From positions 2,170,001-2,234,000 of the forward strand of contig NZ_CP018151.1 of NCBI RefSeq assembly GCF_001889265.1: 64,000 nucleotides of DNA, in the 5' to 3' direction. Below, piece after piece: positions 12,840 to 22,204 of the stretch. The position numbers and the translations under genes were made by a program. Position 1 is the stretch's first letter; each line of letters begins with the position of its first letter. The notes beneath the pieces are model-generated. The model had not been told where the DNA came from. It did no database searches and worked only from the letters and a program-made list of their open reading frames with translations. This stretch comes from Microbacterium sp. 1.5R (GTDB taxonomy: Bacteria > Actinomycetota > Actinomycetes > Actinomycetales > Microbacteriaceae).

Positions 12840-13424
12840 TCAGCGGGCCAGCAGCTGCCGTCGCGAGCTGATGACGCCGGTGTCGAAACCGGCCAGGTGG
12901 AGGCCTCCGTGGAACCGGGCGTGCTCGATCTTGATGCAGCGATCCATCACCACGGAGAGCCCTGCGCCCTCGGCGATCGCCGCGGCATCCTCGTTCCACG
13001 ATCCCAGCTGCAGCCACAGGGTCTGCGCCCCGGCTTCGATCGCCTCCTGGGCGACGCCGGGCAGGTCGTCATGGCGGCGGAAGACGTCGACGACGTCCGG
13101 GACCACCGGCAGGTCGGACAGCGAGGCGTAGACCGGCTGACCGAGGATCTCCGATTCCCGCGGGTTGACGAGATAGACGTCGTATGCGGTGCTGGAGAGC
13201 AGGTACGTCGCGACGAAATACGAGGCGCGCGCGGGATTGTTCGACGCGCCGACGATGGCGACCGACTTCGCGCGTCGCAGTATGCCGAAGCGCTGCTGCT
13301 GGCTGGGGCCCTCCCAGGTCCGATCCGGGTGCGCCGGCGCGGATGCGGGCAGGGCGCAGGCCACAGAATCCTGGGCGGTCGGCAGCGCGCAGGCGTCGGC
13401 GCCGGTGGTCTCGATTCCGCTCAT
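12840..13424 (-). CDS. CoA-binding (Rossmann-fold) protein, YccU-like
   Basis: A 194-residue protein. From about residue 42 it is a CoA_binding_2-type domain: SVAIVGASNNPARASYFV (nucleotide-binding loop), YLVNPRESEILGQPVYASL, LWLQLGSWNEDAAAIAEGAGL, and a conserved DRCIKIEHARF end. The first ~40 residues are an unusual extension with two ACALP repeats. The ATGA overlap with metY supports the long start. This fold is the small-subunit fold of ADP-forming acyl-CoA synthetases; stand-alone versions have no settled function. Its metY coupling suggests a role in sulfur or acyl-CoA metabolism. Confidence 0.88.
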   Translation of the reverse strand: MSGIETTGADACALPTAQDSVACALPASAPAHPDRTWEGPSQQQRFGILRRAKSVAIVGASNNPARASYFVATYLLSSTAYDVYLVNPRESEILGQPVYASLSDLPVVPDVVDVFRRHDDLPGVAQEAIEAGAQTLWLQLGSWNEDAAAIAEGAGLSVVMDRCIKIEHARFHGGLHLAGFDTGVISSRRQLLAR

Positions 13425-14725
13425 CGAGTGGCTCCTGTCGCTGTCGTGAGGGCCTGGTCAAGATCCCAGATGATGTCTTCTGCGTCCTCGAGGCCCACCG
13501 AGATGCGGATGAGGTCCGGTCGCACGCCCGCCGCGACGAGCTGCGATTCCGTGAGCTGACGGTGGGTCGTCGATGCCGGGTGGATGACGAGCGTGCGCGC
13601 GTCCCCGATGTTCGCGAGGTGCGATGCCAGCTGAAGATTCTCGATGAGCGTCTCGCCCGCCGAGCGACCGTCGTCGGCCTTGACCCCGAACGCGAACACC
13701 GAACCAGGACCGAACGGCAGATACTTCGCTGCGCGCTCGTGGTGCGGGTGATGCTCGAGACCCGCCCACGTCACATACTCCACCCGGGGGTCGGAGTCGA
13801 GCCATTCGGCCACGATCCGCGCGTTCGCAAGGTGCGCATCGATCCGCTGCGGCAGCGTCTCGACTCCCTGGAGGAGGTTGAACGCCGACTGCGCGCTCAG
13901 CGCCGGACCGATGTCACGTAGCTGCTCGGTGCGGAGCTTGGTGAGGAAGCCGTATTCGCCGAAGTTGTCCCACCACTTGATGCCGCCGTACGACTCGACC
14001 GGCTCTGTCATCTGCGGGAAGCGGCCGTTGCCCCAGTCGAAGGTGCCCTTCTCGATGACGACGCCGCCGAGCGTCGTCCCGTGTCCGCCCAGGAACTTGG
14101 TGACCGAATGGATGACGATGTCCGCGCCGTGCTCCAGAGGGCGCGCGAGGTACGGGGTGGCGAGCGTGGCATCCACGACCAGCGGCACACCTGCGGCATG
14201 AGCGACCTCGGCCAGGCCCTCGATGTCGGCGATCTCACCCGAGGGATTGCCGATCATCTCCACGTAGACGACCTTGGTCTCCGGACGGATGGCGGCGGCG
14301 TAGTCGGCGGGATCGGTCGACGCGACGAACGTCGTCTCCACGCCGAAACGACGCAGGGTCACGTCGAGCTGGGTCACCGTGCCCCCGTACAGCTGCGCCG
14401 CGGCGACCACATGGTCGCCCGCTCCGACGAGCGCCGCGAACGTGATGAACTCCGCGCTCATCCCCGAGGCGGTCGCGACCGCGCCGATGCCGCCCTCGAG
14501 CGAGGCCAGACGTTCCTCGAGCGCGGCGACGGTGGGGTTGCCGATGCGCGAGTAGATGTTCCCGTACTTCTGGAGGGCGAAGAGGTTGCCGGCGTCCGCC
14601 GCGTCGTCGAACACGAACGACGTCGTCTGGTAGATCGGCACGGCCCTGGCGCCGGTCGCTGCGTCGGGAGTCCCGCCGGCATGCAGCGCCCTCGTGCGAA
14701 ACCCGAAGCGATGTTCTTCCGTCAT
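13421..14725 (-). CDS. metY: O-acetylhomoserine aminocarboxypropyltransferase (sulfhydrylase)
   Basis: A PLP enzyme that makes homocysteine and acetate from O-acetylhomoserine and sulfide, by direct sulfhydrylation in the methionine pathway. The length of 434 residues is typical of MetY and longer than MetB/MetC. PLP lysine is K210 in [19 protein letters not shown] and TASGMSAEF are the family signatures. The long insertion after [16 protein letters not shown] is characteristic of MetY. It overlaps acs upstream (ATGA) and the CoA-binding gene downstream (ATGA). Confidence 0.95.
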   Translation of the reverse strand: MTEEHRFGFRTRALHAGGTPDAATGARAVPIYQTTSFVFDDAADAGNLFALQKYGNIYSRIGNPTVAALEERLASLEGGIGAVATASGMSAEFITFAALVGAGDHVVAAAQLYGGTVTQLDVTLRRFGVETTFVASTDPADYAAAIRPETKVVYVEMIGNPSGEIADIEGLAEVAHAAGVPLVVDATLATPYLARPLEHGADIVIHSVTKFLGGHGTTLGGVVIEKGTFDWGNGRFPQMTEPVESYGGIKWWDNFGEYGFLTKLRTEQLRDIGPALSAQSAFNLLQGVETLPQRIDAHLANARIVAEWLDSDPRVEYVTWAGLEHHPHHERAAKYLPFGPGSVFAFGVKADDGRSAGETLIENLQLASHLANIGDARTLVIHPASTTHRQLTESQLVAAGVRPDLIRISVGLEDAEDIIWDLDQALTTATGATR

Positions 14726-16722
14726 GATGTCCTCAGTTCAGCGTTCTCGAGCACGGCGGCGATCTCGAAGACGGCCCACGGATTCTGCAGCGATGTCGTG
14801 TCTCCCAGCGGAGCTGGGGCTCGTCCCGAGCGACGATCCTGCTCGGCCTCCCACAGCTGGGCGAGAAGTCGGCGCATGATCTTTCCCGAGCGGGTCTTCG
14901 GCAGGTCGGCGACCACGACGATGTGCTTCGGCTTGGCGACAGGACCGATGGCAGCCGCCACCTGCGACCGCAGCGCGGCGACCGACACCTCGGATCGTCC
15001 GGAGGGAGTCACGAAGGCGACCACCGCCTGGCCTGTGATGGGGTCTGCGACGCCGGCCGTTCCCGCTTCGCCCACCGTCTCGTGCGCCACCAGCGCCGAC
15101 TCGATCTCGATCGTGGACAGCCGGTGGCCCGACACGTTCACCACGTCATCGAGCCGCCCCAGGATCCAGATGTAGCCGTCGGCGTCTCTCGTCGCACCGT
15201 CGCCCGCCACGTAGTAGCCGCCGTGTTCGCCGTGCCCGGCGTAGGCGGACCAATACGCATCGCGGTAGCGCTGAGGGTCGCCCCACACCGTCCTCGCCAT
15301 ACCCGGCCACGGGCGGCGCACCACGAGCGTGCCCGACCGGCCGGGAGCGACCTCGTGGCCGTCCGCGTCGACGACCGTCGCATCGATGCCGGGCAGCGGC
15401 ACGGACGCGGACCCCGGCTTGAGGGTCGTGACTCCGGGCAGCGGCGCGATCATCGCCGCCCCGGTCTCGGATTGCCACCAGGTGTCGATGACCGGCAGCT
15501 CATCGCGTCCGAAGTTCCGGCGGAACCAGATCCAGGCCTCCGGATTGATCGCCTCGCCGACGGTCCCGAGCAGACGGAGGGTCGAGAGATCGTGACCCGA
15601 CGGGAGTTCGGGCCCGAACCAGGTCATGAAGGTGCGGATCAGCGTCGGCGCCGTGTAGTACACCGTCACGCCGTACCGCTCGATGATCTCGAGATGACGT
15701 TCGCGATCGGGGGTGTCCGGCGTTCCCTCGTAGATCACCTGGGTCAGCCCGTTGGAGAGAGGCCCGTAGATCTCGTAGGTGTGAGCGGTCACCCACGCGA
15801 GATCCGCCGTGCACCAGTGCACGTCGTCGGGCTTCGCGTCGAAGTGCGCCCAGTGTGCCCAGCTCGCATGCGTCAGGTAGCCACCGGAGGTGTGCACGAG
15901 GCCCTTGGGCTTTCCGGTGGTCCCCGATGTGTAGATGATGAACAGCGGATGCTCGGAGTCGAACGCCTGCGCGATGTGGTCGGACGAGGCTGTGCCGACC
16001 GTGTCGTGCCACCAGACGTCTCTGCCGTCGGTCCACGGCACGTCCTGGCCGGTGCGCCGCAGGACCAGCACATGCTCGAGGTCCGGCAGATCCGCTGCGG
16101 CGATGTCGGCCGTCGACTTCACCTCGGTCGCGGTGCCGCGGCGGAACTGCCCGTCGCTCGTGACGAGCAGCTTGGCGCCGGTGTCGATCAGACGGAAGCG
16201 CACCGCTTCGGCCGAGAAGCCGCCGAACACCAGTGAGTGCACGGCGCCGATCCGTGCGCATGCGAGCGTGATCACGACCGTCTCGATCAGCACGGGCAGG
16301 TAGACGACCACCCGGTCGCCCGGTTCGATGCCGAGCGCGGTCAGCGCGTTCGCCGCCTGCGAGACGCGACGCTGGAGGTCCGCGTACGTGACCGAAGCCC
16401 TGTCCCCCGGCTCTCCTTCGAAGTGGAGGGCGATCTTGTCCCCGCGCCCGGCGTCGACATGACGCTCGACGCAGTTGTACGCCACGTTGAGGCGCCCGCC
16501 CACGAACCAGCGCGCCGCCGGGACGGCATCGCCCGCAGGCGGATCCCACTCGTGGGCCGTGTGCCAGTGCTCTGCCCAGTCGAGTCGGGACGCGGCCTGC
16601 TCCCAGAAGGCCGTGGGATCCGCGGCGGCCCTCGCATACGCCTCATCGGCGACGTTCGCCTGAGCGGCGAACGCAGCAGGGGCCGGGTACGCACGGGTCT
16701 CGTGCAGGCGCGCCTCGGTCAT
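14722..16722 (-). CDS. acs: Acetyl-CoA synthetase (AMP-forming)
   Basis: A 666-residue AMP-forming ligase. Motifs: YTSGTTGKPKGLVHTSGG (P-loop, about 262-280) and TWWQSETG with tryptophans at 415-416. Tryptophan there restricts the pocket to acetate in the Salmonella enzyme. GDGATRDADGYIWILGRLDDVVNVSG is the hinge, and SGKIMRR near the C-terminus holds the acetylatable lysine. ATG 16722 lies two bases after the permease stop; the stop overlaps metY. In this operon it may recycle the acetate that MetY releases. Confidence 0.95.
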   Translation of the reverse strand: MTEARLHETRAYPAPAAFAAQANVADEAYARAAADPTAFWEQAASRLDWAEHWHTAHEWDPPAGDAVPAARWFVGGRLNVAYNCVERHVDAGRGDKIALHFEGEPGDRASVTYADLQRRVSQAANALTALGIEPGDRVVVYLPVLIETVVITLACARIGAVHSLVFGGFSAEAVRFRLIDTGAKLLVTSDGQFRRGTATEVKSTADIAAADLPDLEHVLVLRRTGQDVPWTDGRDVWWHDTVGTASSDHIAQAFDSEHPLFIIYTSGTTGKPKGLVHTSGGYLTHASWAHWAHFDAKPDDVHWCTADLAWVTAHTYEIYGPLSNGLTQVIYEGTPDTPDRERHLEIIERYGVTVYYTAPTLIRTFMTWFGPELPSGHDLSTLRLLGTVGEAINPEAWIWFRRNFGRDELPVIDTWWQSETGAAMIAPLPGVTTLKPGSASVPLPGIDATVVDADGHEVAPGRSGTLVVRRPWPGMARTVWGDPQRYRDAYWSAYAGHGEHGGYYVAGDGATRDADGYIWILGRLDDVVNVSGHRLSTIEIESALVAHETVGEAGTAGVADPITGQAVVAFVTPSGRSEVSVAALRSQVAAAIGPVAKPKHIVVVADLPKTRSGKIMRRLLAQLWEAEQDRRSGRAPAPLGDTTSLQNPWAVFEIAAVLENAELRTS

Positions 16723-16724
16723 CG

Positions 16725-17585
16725 TCACATCCACCGACGGAGCAGGTACTTCTCGACCACCACGAGGATCGCGTTGGTGATCGTGCCGAGCAGCGCCAGC
16801 AGGACGATCGAGAGGATGATCCGATCGACGCGGCCGCTGTTCTGCGAGTCGGTCAGCAGGAAGCCGAGTCCCATCGACGACGCGATCAGCTCGGCGGCGA
16901 CGAGGAACAGCCACGCCTGCGCGAGCGCCAGCCGGAGCCCCGCGGCGACCGACGGCACGACGGCCGGCAGCTGCACCGTGCGGAAGAGGGACCATCCGCG
17001 AAGACTGAACGAGCGTCCCGCCTCTACCAGCTGCGGGTCGACGTGGCGGAGTGCGGACGCGACAGTCGTGTAGACCGGGAAGAACGCGCCGATGGCGATC
17101 AGCGTCACCTTGGACTCCTCGCCGATCTGCATCCACAGGATCAGCAGCGGCACCCAGGCGAGCGACGGCACCGCTCGGATCGCGGAGAGCGTCGGACTGA
17201 GCAGCACGTCGCCGACCCGTGACAGACCGACGATGCCGGCCACCGCGAGTCCGATGACAGAACCGACCGCGAACCCGAGCAGGACCCGTTGCACCGAGAT
17301 GGCGACGTGCGTCCACAGCGTGCCGCGCTCGGCCAGCTCGACCCCCGCGGTGAAGACGGATGCCGGCGAAGGGAGCAGGTAGGGCGCGACGAGCCCGGTG
17401 GTCGTGACCAGCTGCCAGGCACCGACGATGATGAGCGGAAGCAGCAGTCCGCCGACGAGACGCACCGCGGGTCGATCCCAGGCATGACGGGCACCGGCCT
17501 CGTCACGACGCCGGACTCCGCGCGCCGCGTCGATCGCGTCCTGCGCATCCGCGGGCACCACCACGCGCTGGTCGGGAGTGATCAC
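16725..17585 (-). CDS. ssuC: ABC transporter permease, SsuC/TauC type
   Basis: A 286-residue permease. It has an Arg-rich N-terminal cytoplasmic tail (~45 aa), then about six transmembrane segments, with the EAA-type loop seen as EAGRSFSLRGWSLFRTVQLPAVVP. Family members import sulfonates, taurine, nitrate or thiamine precursors. The GTG 17585 start overlaps the binding-protein stop (GTGA). The substrate is inferred from the metY linkage as a sulfur compound; the symbol is by family resemblance. Confidence 0.85.
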   Translation of the reverse strand: MITPDQRVVVPADAQDAIDAARGVRRRDEAGARHAWDRPAVRLVGGLLLPLIIVGAWQLVTTTGLVAPYLLPSPASVFTAGVELAERGTLWTHVAISVQRVLLGFAVGSVIGLAVAGIVGLSRVGDVLLSPTLSAIRAVPSLAWVPLLILWMQIGEESKVTLIAIGAFFPVYTTVASALRHVDPQLVEAGRSFSLRGWSLFRTVQLPAVVPSVAAGLRLALAQAWLFLVAAELIASSMGLGFLLTDSQNSGRVDRIILSIVLLALLGTITNAILVVVEKYLLRRWM

Positions 17586-18628
17586 TCGCCGCCGACCGCC
17601 TTCTCGGCGAAGGTGGCGTTGATGAGGGAGTCGAGAGCCTTCTCGACCGAAGCCTCGCCACCCTGGACATCTCCGGATTCGACCAGCACCGGCGCGATCT
17701 TCTCGAGCACGGCGATCTGCGCCTCACCGGGGATGCCGCTGACGTCGAGGTTCGACCGCTCCTCGATGACGGTCGTCGCGACCGCGGGGTCGATCCCTGC
17801 GACCTCGGCGAGCAGCGCCGCGGTCTCGTCGGGGTTCTCGAGGGCCCACTCGCGCGCCTGCTCGTATGCGTCGACGACCGCCTGCGCGAGGTCCGCGTGG
17901 TTCTCGATGAAGTCCTCGGTGGCGTTGAGGAAGCCGTAGGTGTTGAAGTCCACGTTGCGGTAGATGAGCTCATCGCCCGATTCCACCTCGGCCGCGGCCA
18001 TGATGGGATCGAGGCCCGCCCAGGCGTCTACCGAGCCGCTGTCGAGAGCGGCACGGCCGTCGGCGTGCTGGAGGTTCTGGACCTCGACGTCGTCGACCGA
18101 GAGGCCTGCTTCCTCAAGAGACTGGAGCAGGAAGAAATAGGGGTCCGTTCCCTTCGTCGCCGCGACCGACTTGCCCGCGAGGTCCTCGACCGAGGTGATG
18201 TCGCTGTCGGGGCCGACGACGATCGCCGACCATTCGGGCTGCGAGAAGATGTCGATGACCTGGATCGGTGAGCCGTTCGATCGGGCGAACAGTGCCGCCG
18301 AGCCGGCCGTGGAGCCGACGTCGATCGAGCCGGAGCGCAGCAGCTCGTTCGCCTTGTTGGATCCCGCGGACTGCACCCACTCGACCTCGACGTCGTCGCC
18401 GAGGATCTCCTCGAGGATCCCCTGGTCGCGGATCACGAGGCTGAGCGGGTTGTAGGTCGCGAAGTCGATGGACAGAGTGTCCGCCGACCACTCCCCCGAG
18501 GCTGCCGCGTCGTCGGACGACGAGTCCGAGGCGGTGGCGTTCTCACCGGCGACGCAGCCGGTGGCGACGAGCATCATCGTCCCTGCGATCGTGATCGCGG
18601 GGATGATTCGTCGGGTGATGGTGCTCAT
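17582..18628 (-). CDS. ssuA: ABC transporter substrate-binding lipoprotein, SsuA type
   Basis: A 348-residue binding protein with a lipoprotein signal (hydrophobic stretch, lipobox LVATGC, Cys at about 25) and a Ser/Asp-rich linker. The SsuA/NMT1 fold follows: LRSGSIDVGSTAGSAALFARSNG, then VEDLAGKSVAATKGTDPYFFLLQSLEEAGL, then GRAALDSGSVDAWAGLDP. This pattern is typical of sulfonate and taurine binding proteins. ATG 18628 overlaps the ATPase stop (ATGA). Confidence 0.87.
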   Translation of the reverse strand: MSTITRRIIPAITIAGTMMLVATGCVAGENATASDSSSDDAAASGEWSADTLSIDFATYNPLSLVIRDQGILEEILGDDVEVEWVQSAGSNKANELLRSGSIDVGSTAGSAALFARSNGSPIQVIDIFSQPEWSAIVVGPDSDITSVEDLAGKSVAATKGTDPYFFLLQSLEEAGLSVDDVEVQNLQHADGRAALDSGSVDAWAGLDPIMAAAEVESGDELIYRNVDFNTYGFLNATEDFIENHADLAQAVVDAYEQAREWALENPDETAALLAEVAGIDPAVATTVIEERSNLDVSGIPGEAQIAVLEKIAPVLVESGDVQGGEASVEKALDSLINATFAEKAVGGE

Positions 18629-19476
18629 CGGGTCTCCTCGGTGGCGGTGCGGTGGTGGGTGTCCACGCCGAGTCCTTCGAGGAGCTCTGCGCGGAGGTCG
18701 GCGAGACCGCGATCGGCGCGGTCCCGGGGTCGGATGCCGGGGACGGTGATCGCGCGCACGATGGACGGCGCTTCCGTGTCGGCGTCGCCGAGCGTGCGCA
18801 GCAGCAGCACACGATCGGCGAGATAGAGGGCTTCTTCGACATCGTGCGTGACGAGGAGCACGGTGGTCGGCTCAGCCGCATGGATCTTGAGGAGCAGATC
18901 GTGCATCCGCAGGCGGGTGAGCGCATCGAGCGCACCGAACGGCTCGTCGAGCAGCAGCACGCCGGGATTGCGAGCGAGGGCGCGTGCGAGCGAGGCGCGC
19001 TGGGCCATGCCACCCGACACTTCGCGTGGCCGCTGATCAGCGGCCTTCTCGAGGCCGACGAGCTCGATGAGCTCCCGCACACGTTCCCGGCCTTCGCGGC
19101 GCGCGGTGCCACGGGGCAGACCGAGTTCGATGTTCTGGGCGATGGTCCGCCATGGCAGCAGGCGGGGCTCCTGGAACGCGACGGCGGTGCGCTCGTCGAC
19201 GTCGGCCACGCGCGTGTCCTGGATGCGGATGCTGCCGCCGGTCGGCGCATCCAGTCCCCCGACGAGCCGCAGCAACGTCGACTTGCCGCACCCGGAGGGA
19301 CCGACGATGGCGACGATCTCACCGGCGGCGACGTCGACGTCGACCGCGCGGAGGACGTCGCGCCGGCCGCGGGAGAGTGTGAAGCTGCGCTCCACCCCCT
19401 GCAGGCGCACCGGCTGTGCGGTGCCGGCGATCGCCGACGCGCCGGCCGTCGAGGGCGCCGAGAGCAGAGAGGTCAT
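18625..19476 (-). CDS. ssuB: ABC transporter ATP-binding protein, SsuB/TauB type
   Basis: A 283-residue ATPase that powers the SsuAC-like importer. Walker A is GPSGCGKST, the Q-loop is FQEPRLLPW, the signature VSGGMAQR is slightly altered from LSGGQ, and Walker B is VLLLDEPFGALD with the H-loop THDVEEAL. The first ~25 residues are an extra Ala/Ser-rich stretch. It is the first gene of the six-gene coupled run that ends at 12840. Confidence 0.9.
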   Translation of the reverse strand: MTSLLSAPSTAGASAIAGTAQPVRLQGVERSFTLSRGRRDVLRAVDVDVAAGEIVAIVGPSGCGKSTLLRLVGGLDAPTGGSIRIQDTRVADVDERTAVAFQEPRLLPWRTIAQNIELGLPRGTARREGRERVRELIELVGLEKAADQRPREVSGGMAQRASLARALARNPGVLLLDEPFGALDALTRLRMHDLLLKIHAAEPTTVLLVTHDVEEALYLADRVLLLRTLGDADTEAPSIVRAITVPGIRPRDRADRGLADLRAELLEGLGVDTHHRTATEETR

Positions 19477-19561
19477 GTCCCCATGCTGTCCAACCCGCCG
19501 GAATGTGACGAATGCGAGCGTAATGATCGGTCATGGAGATCCGAGGACGCGTCGAGACGCA

Positions 19562-19597
19562 GAACGGGCCGCCATCCCGAAGGATGACGGCCCGTTC
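19562..19597 (-). terminator. Intrinsic terminator after rpsA
   Basis: A 16-base stem (one G-T mismatch) around the stable loop TTCG as read on the minus strand, starting 12 bases after the rpsA stop. It insulates rpsA from the ssuB operon. Confidence 0.85.
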
Positions 19598-19609
19598 AGA
19601 GCGTGATGC

Positions 19610-21064
19610 TTAAGCGTTGCCGCCCGAGAGCTTCTCGCGGAGAGCCGCGAGAGCCTCGTCATCCGCGAGCGTGCCCGCGCCTGCGGCCTCGCTCGAGAAG
19701 ACCTGACCACCGAAGTCGTCGCCAGCGGCCGCCTCGGCCTCGGCTGCCTTGGCAACCTGAGCCTTGTGCGCCTCCCAGCGAGCCTGGGCTGCAGCGTACT
19801 CCTGCTCCCATGCCTCGCGCTGGGTGTCGAAGCCTTCCTTCCACGCACCGGTCTCGGGGTCGAAGCCCTCCGGGTACTTGTACTCGCCGGCCTCGTCGTA
19901 CTCGGCGAGCATTCCGTAGAGCGCCGGGTCGAACTCGGTGCCGTTGACGTCGACTGCCTCGTTCGCCTGCTTCAGCGAGAGCGAGATGCGACGACGCTCG
20001 AGGTCGATGTCGATGACCTTGACGAAGACCTCTTCGCCGACCGACACGACCTGCTCGGCCAGCTCGACGTGCTTGCTGGAGAGCTCGGAGATGTGGACGA
20101 GGCCCTCGATGCCGTCTGCGACGCGAACGAACGCACCGAACGGAACGAGCTTGGTGACCTTACCCGGCGTGACCTGTCCGATCGCGTGGGTACGGGCGAA
20201 GACCTGCCACGGGTCCTCCTGCGTAGCCTTCAGCGACAGGGAGACGCGCTCGCGGTCGAGGTCGACCTCGAGGATCTCGACGGTGACCTCCTGGCCAACC
20301 TCGACGACCTCGGAGGCGTGCTCGATGTGCTTCCAGGACAGCTCGGAGACGTGCACGAGGCCGTCCACGCCGCCCAGGTCGACGAATGCACCGAAGTTGA
20401 CGATCGACGACACGACACCCTTGCGGACCTGACCCTTGTGCAGGTTGTTCAGGAACGTGGTGCGCGACTCCGACTGCGTCTGCTCGAGCAGCGCACGGCG
20501 GCTGAGCACGACGTTGTTGCGGTTCTTGTCGAGCTCGAGGATCTTGGCCTCGATCTCCTGGCCGAGGTACGGCGTGAGGTCGCGGACGCGGCGCAGCTCG
20601 ATGAGCGAGGCCGGCAGGAAGCCGCGGAGGCCGATGTCGACGATGAGTCCACCCTTGACGACCTCGATGACCGTACCGGTGACGACGCCGTCGTTCTCCT
20701 TGATCTTCTCGACGTCTCCCCAGGCACGCTCGTACTGAGCACGCTTCTTGGAGAGGATCAGACGGCCTTCCTTGTCCTCCTTCTGGAGAACCAGGGCCTC
20801 GACCTCGTCGCCGACCTTGACGACCTCGTTCGGGTCGACGTCGTGCTTGATCGAGAGCTCGCGCGAGGGGATGACGCCCTCGGTCTTGTATCCGACATCG
20901 AGGAGGACCTCATCGCGGTCGATCTTGACGATCGTGCCTTCGATGATGTCGCCGTCGTTGAAGAACTTCAGGGTCTTCTCGACCGCGGCCAGGAAGTCCT
21001 CAGCAGATCCGATGTCGTTGATGGCGACCTGCTTGGTGGCCGGGGCGGTCGTTGCGGTAGTCAT
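19610..21064 (-). CDS. rpsA: 30S ribosomal protein S1
   Basis: A 484-residue RNA-binding ribosomal protein that helps mRNA bind the 30S subunit. It has four S1 (OB-fold) domains, near residues 36-108, 122-190, 207-277 and 294-363, typical for Actinobacteria (six in E. coli). The acidic Ala-rich tail ends in a helical REKLSGGNA. I start at ATG 21064 (MTTATTAP), with AAGGA about 12 bases upstream. The 18-codon upstream extension lies inside the leader and lacks coding character. Confidence 0.96.
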   Translation of the reverse strand: MTTATTAPATKQVAINDIGSAEDFLAAVEKTLKFFNDGDIIEGTIVKIDRDEVLLDVGYKTEGVIPSRELSIKHDVDPNEVVKVGDEVEALVLQKEDKEGRLILSKKRAQYERAWGDVEKIKENDGVVTGTVIEVVKGGLIVDIGLRGFLPASLIELRRVRDLTPYLGQEIEAKILELDKNRNNVVLSRRALLEQTQSESRTTFLNNLHKGQVRKGVVSSIVNFGAFVDLGGVDGLVHVSELSWKHIEHASEVVEVGQEVTVEILEVDLDRERVSLSLKATQEDPWQVFARTHAIGQVTPGKVTKLVPFGAFVRVADGIEGLVHISELSSKHVELAEQVVSVGEEVFVKVIDIDLERRRISLSLKQANEAVDVNGTEFDPALYGMLAEYDEAGEYKYPEGFDPETGAWKEGFDTQREAWEQEYAAAQARWEAHKAQVAKAAEAEAAAGDDFGGQVFSSEAAGAGTLADDEALAALREKLSGGNA

Positions 21065-21161
21065 GTAGTGGGTTGTCCTTGTGAATGGAGACTCGGGCTG
21101 AGGGCTCCGGCCGCGCACGGCCGATCATGAGCTCTGCAGCGATTGATTGGTTTCTGCCTCC
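21065..21161 (-). promoter_or_regulatory. Roughly 97-nt untranslated leader of rpsA
   Basis: Between the predicted start site (~21161) and ATG 21064. It contains a small hairpin CGGCCG-N4-CGGCCG (21108-21123). In enteric bacteria S1 represses its own translation through the leader; whether that happens here is unknown. Confidence 0.4.
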
Positions 21162-21167
21162 CGGGCA

Positions 21168-21196
21168 TGCATAGGCACGCCACGAGTGACAGTCAA
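21168..21196 (-). promoter_or_regulatory. Promoter of rpsA
   Basis: Minus strand: TTGACT (21196-21191), a 17-base spacer, TATGCA (21173-21168). This is the best classical -35/-10 pair in the window and fits a strongly expressed ribosomal gene. Confidence 0.75.
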
Positions 21197-21267
21197 GGTT
21201 ATCAGATCCCGAGACGATATGACGGACTCGATACCATCCGCGTTCGGCGCGCTGACAGACTGTCTGC

Positions 21268-22203
21268 ATGCCCCGCGCCGACAAGCTCCTCCTGCTCGAC
21301 ACCGCAAGCCTCTACTTCCGTGCGTTCTACGGGGTGCCCGACAAAGTCACGGCGCCGGACGGCTCCCCGATCAACGCCGCACGAGGACTCCTCGACATCA
21401 TCGCGAAGCTGGTGACGCTGTACGAGCCGACCCATGTGGTCGCGTGTTGGGACGACGACTGGCGACCCCAGTGGCGAGTCGACCTGATCCCCAGCTACAA
21501 GGCGCACCGTGTCGTCGAGGTCGTGCCCGCGGGGCCCGACGTCGAGGAGGTCCCCGACCCCCTCGAGGCGCAGATCCCCCTCATCCGCGAGACTCTCGCC
21601 CTGCTCGGCATCCCGATCATCGGCGTCGCGGAGCACGAAGCGGACGACGTGATCGGCACGCTGGCGACGCACGCCACCATGCCGGTCGACATCGTCACGG
21701 GCGATAGAGACCTGTTCCAGCTCGTCGACGACGCGAGGAACGTGCGCGTCATCTATACCGCACGAGGCATGAGCAATCTCGAGATCGTCACGGATGCCGT
21801 GGTCGTCGCGAAGTACGGCGTGCTGCCGAGCCAGTACGCCGACTTCGCGACGATGCGCGGCGACGCATCGGACGGACTTCCCGGCGTGGCCGGCGTCGGC
21901 GAGAAGACCGCGGCCACGCTCCTGCAGGCCCATGGCGATCTCGCCGGCATCCGCGCGGCTGCCGAGGCGGGTGAGGGGATGAGCGCCGGGGTCCGGGCGA
22001 AGGTGCTCGCCGCCGCGACGTACCTCGAGGTCGCCCCCACCGTCGTCGCCGTCGCGACCGACCTCCCGATCACCTCGCCGAGCGACCCGCTGCGTCCGCT
22101 CGACCCGTGCGAGGCTGATGCTGCGACCGCACTGGCTGAACGGTGGAACCTGGGCGGCTCGATGACCAGGGCCGTCGCCGCGATCGCGACGATCGACGCC
22201 TGA
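21268..22203 (+). CDS. Stand-alone 5'-3' exonuclease (PolA N-terminal type)
   Basis: A 311-residue flap/5' nuclease related to the N-terminal domain of DNA polymerase I, with no polymerase domain. Metal-binding acidic motifs: LLLDTASLYFRAFYG (Asp11), EHEADDVIG and VTGDRDLFQLV. The helix-3-turn-helix is RGDASDGLPGVAGVGEKTA. Such ExoIX-like proteins process flaps or Okazaki primers. No SD is visible. CAGACT (21256-21261) lies six bases before ATG and may serve as a leaderless -10. Its stop is one base from the convergent PHP gene. Confidence 0.93.
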   Translation: MPRADKLLLLDTASLYFRAFYGVPDKVTAPDGSPINAARGLLDIIAKLVTLYEPTHVVACWDDDWRPQWRVDLIPSYKAHRVVEVVPAGPDVEEVPDPLEAQIPLIRETLALLGIPIIGVAEHEADDVIGTLATHATMPVDIVTGDRDLFQLVDDARNVRVIYTARGMSNLEIVTDAVVVAKYGVLPSQYADFATMRGDASDGLPGVAGVGEKTAATLLQAHGDLAGIRAAAEAGEGMSAGVRAKVLAAATYLEVAPTVVAVATDLPITSPSDPLRPLDPCEADAATALAERWNLGGSMTRAVAAIATIDA

Positions 22204-22204
22204 C

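Noticed and set aside
21256..21266. CAGAC-T-GTCTG before the exonuclease as a repressor operator
   Set aside because: Short, and it overlaps the likely -10 and start; no regulator gene is adjacent, so chance is as likely.
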